DNA from: Alphaproteobacteria bacterium
GTDB lineage: Bacteria > Pseudomonadota > Alphaproteobacteria > UBA9655
Direction: 5' to 3'
Assembly (NCBI GenBank): GCA_013287205.1
Contig: JABDEE010000002.1
Location: 1-54,627, forward strand
Length of the DNA: 54,627 nucleotides
The notes beneath the pieces are model-generated. The model was not told the DNA's origin, did no database searches, and saw only the letters and a program-made list of their open reading frames with translations. The translations under genes were made by a program, and so were the position numbers. This document shows, piece after piece, positions 53,234 to 54,627 of the stretch (within the stretch, counting starts at the first letter, position 1; each line of letters opens with the position of its first letter).

Positions 53234-53263
53234 GGTATAGAGGATCCCCATGAGAGGCGTCAA
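53234..53263 (-). promoter_or_regulatory. Promoter of the large exported membrane protein
   Basis: On the minus strand, TTGACG (53258-53263) and TATACC (53234-53239) are 18 bases apart. The predicted transcript start is near 53227, about 30 bases before the ATG at 53197. Confidence 0.5.
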
Positions 53264-53324
53264 CTCTCTTATCTTTGTAAAAATTGTCCTTTAAAAATAC
53301 ACTTTTCATGATACACCTTGATGC

Positions 53325-53972
53325 ATGACCCGCCGCACCTTCCTCACCCTCTGTGCTCTCCTCCTCACCCTGGGACTCTTTTCTTTTTTGGGGATTCGTC
53401 ATACGCAACAGGTTGCCCCTCAATCACCCCCTCCCCAAGAAGGTCTCCCCTCAATCGGAGGCGCCTTTGAGCTGATTGATAAGGACGGCAAGGCGTGGAC
53501 CGATGCGGACTTCAAGGGAAAACCGATGCTGATTTATTTTGGCTACACCTACTGTCCGGATATCTGCCCCACGGCGCTTTATGCCATGACCCAAGCCCTT
53601 GAGATGCTGGGAGGGGCAGGTGCGGTTCAACCTGTCTTTGTGACCATTGACCCAGAACGAGATACGCCCGATCAATTGAAACTCTACGCCCAGAATTTCC
53701 ACAAAGATTTTATCATGCTCACAGGCTCGCAAGCCCAAGTAAAAAAAGCCATCAAGGCCTATCGCGTCCACGCGGCCCGCGCATCGGAAGATCGCGGATC
53801 AAATGACTACCTCATGGACCATTCGTCGATCATTTACTTCATGGATGAAAAGGGGCAGTATCAGGCCCACTTCAACCACAACACACCTGCCACGGAAATT
53901 GTGAAAAAGGTACGCGAATTTCTGCGCTCATCCTCTGCTGTCATCCCCGCGACCTGGGAGCACGAGAAGTGA
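53325..53972 (+). CDS. SCO1/SenC copper chaperone
   Basis: A 215 aa SCO family protein that delivers copper to cytochrome c oxidase subunit II. It has an N-terminal membrane anchor (residues about 5-24), a thioredoxin-like fold with the copper-binding CPDIC in YFGYTYCPDICPTALY at about 77-93, and a distal His in DYLMDHSSIIYF at about 164. VTIDPERDTPDQL is a further family mark. The last 10 or so residues (SAVIPATWEHEK) include VIPAT read from the start of a GTCATCCCCGCG element, copy R8. coxB follows 40 bases later, which supports the role. Confidence 0.93.
   Translation: MTRRTFLTLCALLLTLGLFSFLGIRHTQQVAPQSPPPQEGLPSIGGAFELIDKDGKAWTDADFKGKPMLIYFGYTYCPDICPTALYAMTQALEMLGGAGAVQPVFVTIDPERDTPDQLKLYAQNFHKDFIMLTGSQAQVKKAIKAYRVHAARASEDRGSNDYLMDHSSIIYFMDEKGQYQAHFNHNTPATEIVKKVREFLRSSSAVIPATWEHEK
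53940..53959. repeat. Partial palindromic repeat, copy R8, in the sco 3' end
   Basis: GTCATCCCCGCG followed by ACCTGGGAG matches the left end of R3/R7 over about 20 bases with one deletion. It is translated as the end of the sco protein. The short length makes this the least certain copy. Confidence 0.5.
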
Positions 53973-54012
53973 TCATTCAACAACCAGTAGTTTTAAGTGC
54001 GATGAATATAGA

Positions 54013-54627
54013 ATGAACACTGCTACACTGGGTGCCCCTCTCCCCTGGCAAACGTATTTCCAAACGCCCGCAAGCCCCGTAATGGAGGATCTGGCCTGGT
54101 TCCACACCCTCCTTCTCTGGATTGAGGGCGGGATTGTGCTGACGGTGATCGCCCTTCTCAGTTACACCATGTGGCGCTTTCGGGCCTCGAAAAATAAGAT
54201 CCCCTCACCCCGCACTAGTCACGTGGGGATTGAGATTATCTGGACATTGATTCCGGTCCTGATTCTCGCGGTCATTGCGGTTCCTTCTTTTAAGCTGCTC
54301 TACAAAATGGATGTGGTCCCAAAAGCAGAGATGACGATCAAAGCCATCGGAAACCAATGGTATTGGACCTATGAGTACCCGGATCATGACATTCATTTTG
54401 ACAGCAACATGATTCCGGAAGATAAACTTAAACCAGGGCAGCTTCGGTTGTTGGAAGTGGACAACCGCATCATCGTGCCCGTTGAAACCAATATTCGCGT
54501 GATTGTAACCTCTGCCGATGTACTCCATAGTTGGGCCGTTCCCGCCTTTGGGGTCAAGAAGGATGCGATCCCCGGGCGACTTAATGAGACATGGTTTCAC
54601 GTGAAACATCCAGGGGTTTATTATGGT
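54013..54627 (+). CDS. coxB: Cytochrome c oxidase subunit II, 5' part (cut by window end)
   Basis: First 205 aa of subunit II of the aa3-type oxidase, which holds the CuA centre. Two membrane helices are seen (LAWFHTLLLWIEGGIVLTVIALLSY and GIEIIWTLIPVLILAVIAVPSF), then the beta-barrel domain with GNQWYWTYEYPDHD and the first CuA ligand in SADVLHSWAVP. The remaining ligands (CxEL C region) lie past the window end. The usual alphaproteobacterial signal peptide is absent from the chosen ATG at 54013, and no in-frame ATG exists upstream back to the sco stop. Confidence 0.9.
   Translation, partial: MNTATLGAPLPWQTYFQTPASPVMEDLAWFHTLLLWIEGGIVLTVIALLSYTMWRFRASKNKIPSPRTSHVGIEIIWTLIPVLILAVIAVPSFKLLYKMDVVPKAEMTIKAIGNQWYWTYEYPDHDIHFDSNMIPEDKLKPGQLRLLEVDNRIIVPVETNIRVIVTSADVLHSWAVPAFGVKKDAIPGRLNETWFHVKHPGVYYG

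Overview
ORGANISM. The window looks like the chromosome of a host-associated, Gram-negative alphaproteobacterium, possibly Holosporales or another reduced intracellular lineage; the exact taxon is an inference. The evidence is MucR, RcdA, DUF4167, split pntAA/pntAB/pntB, olsBA-miaB, hisS-prfA, tRNA-Leu-tig-clpP-clpX, GatCAB, and a folate pathway with a folK-folP fusion plus a CofE-type ligase next to folA. Most of the DNA is densely packed housekeeping genes. Accessory genes, toxin-antitoxin genes and palindromic repeats are slotted between them.

LAYOUT. 1-3281: ADP-heptose (LPS core) genes gmhB, gmhA and hldE, with a tiny secreted twin-CX3C peptide between gmhB and gmhA. 3322-6063: a type VI secretion spike cassette, vgrG, MORN-repeat protein and DUF4280 PAAR-like protein. 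6065-10220: rimI, mucR, olsB, olsA, miaB. 10243-12358: fdx, folB and a frameshifted folK-folP on the minus strand. 12573-15448: rcdA facing der, then two small envelope coiled-coil proteins and a long-form hpf. 15706-18048: folA, CofE-like ligase and an NlpC/P60-like protein. 18133-21102: pntAA-pntAB-pntB. 21171-22370: an exported APH-like kinase, followed by a second diverged copy of the pntB 3' end. 22615-24322: eno and a DUF4167 gene. 24624-28070: queuosine precursor transporter, tgt and a GT10 glycosyltransferase. 28213-31819: tRNA-Leu, tig, clpP, clpX on the minus strand. 32459-37754: hisS, prfA, tilS, ftsH on the minus strand. 37918-40393: a secreted Ser/Pro-rich protein, yfgM-like, bamB. 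40390-45274: a type II secretion/MSHA-like operon. 45469-47161: brnTA, rhodanese, TauE. 47230-50478: gatCAB. 50657-54627: a GNAT, a large exported membrane protein, sco and the start of coxB.

HOW THE GENES CONNECT. Five genes serve folate synthesis (folB, folK-folP, folA, CofE-like). The T6SS spike genes, the exported kinase, the NlpC/P60-like protein and the large exported membrane protein are the best candidates for host or competitor interaction. RcdA, ClpX and ClpP belong to the alphaproteobacterial CtrA-degradation machinery.

STANDOUT SIGNALS. (1) A dispersed family of nested palindromes with GTCATCC...GGATGAC ends has at least seven copies. Two long copies show compensatory base-pair changes in three stems, and a copy supplies the C-terminal codons of miaB and perhaps sco. 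(2) The exported kinase gene is bracketed by two non-identical copies of the pntB 3' end, as expected for an element that integrates at a gene end and restores it. (3) folK-folP is broken at a run of eight Gs, which could be phase-variable, a mutation or a read error. (4) The small secreted CX3C peptide has a perfect inverted repeat directly before its ribosome binding site.
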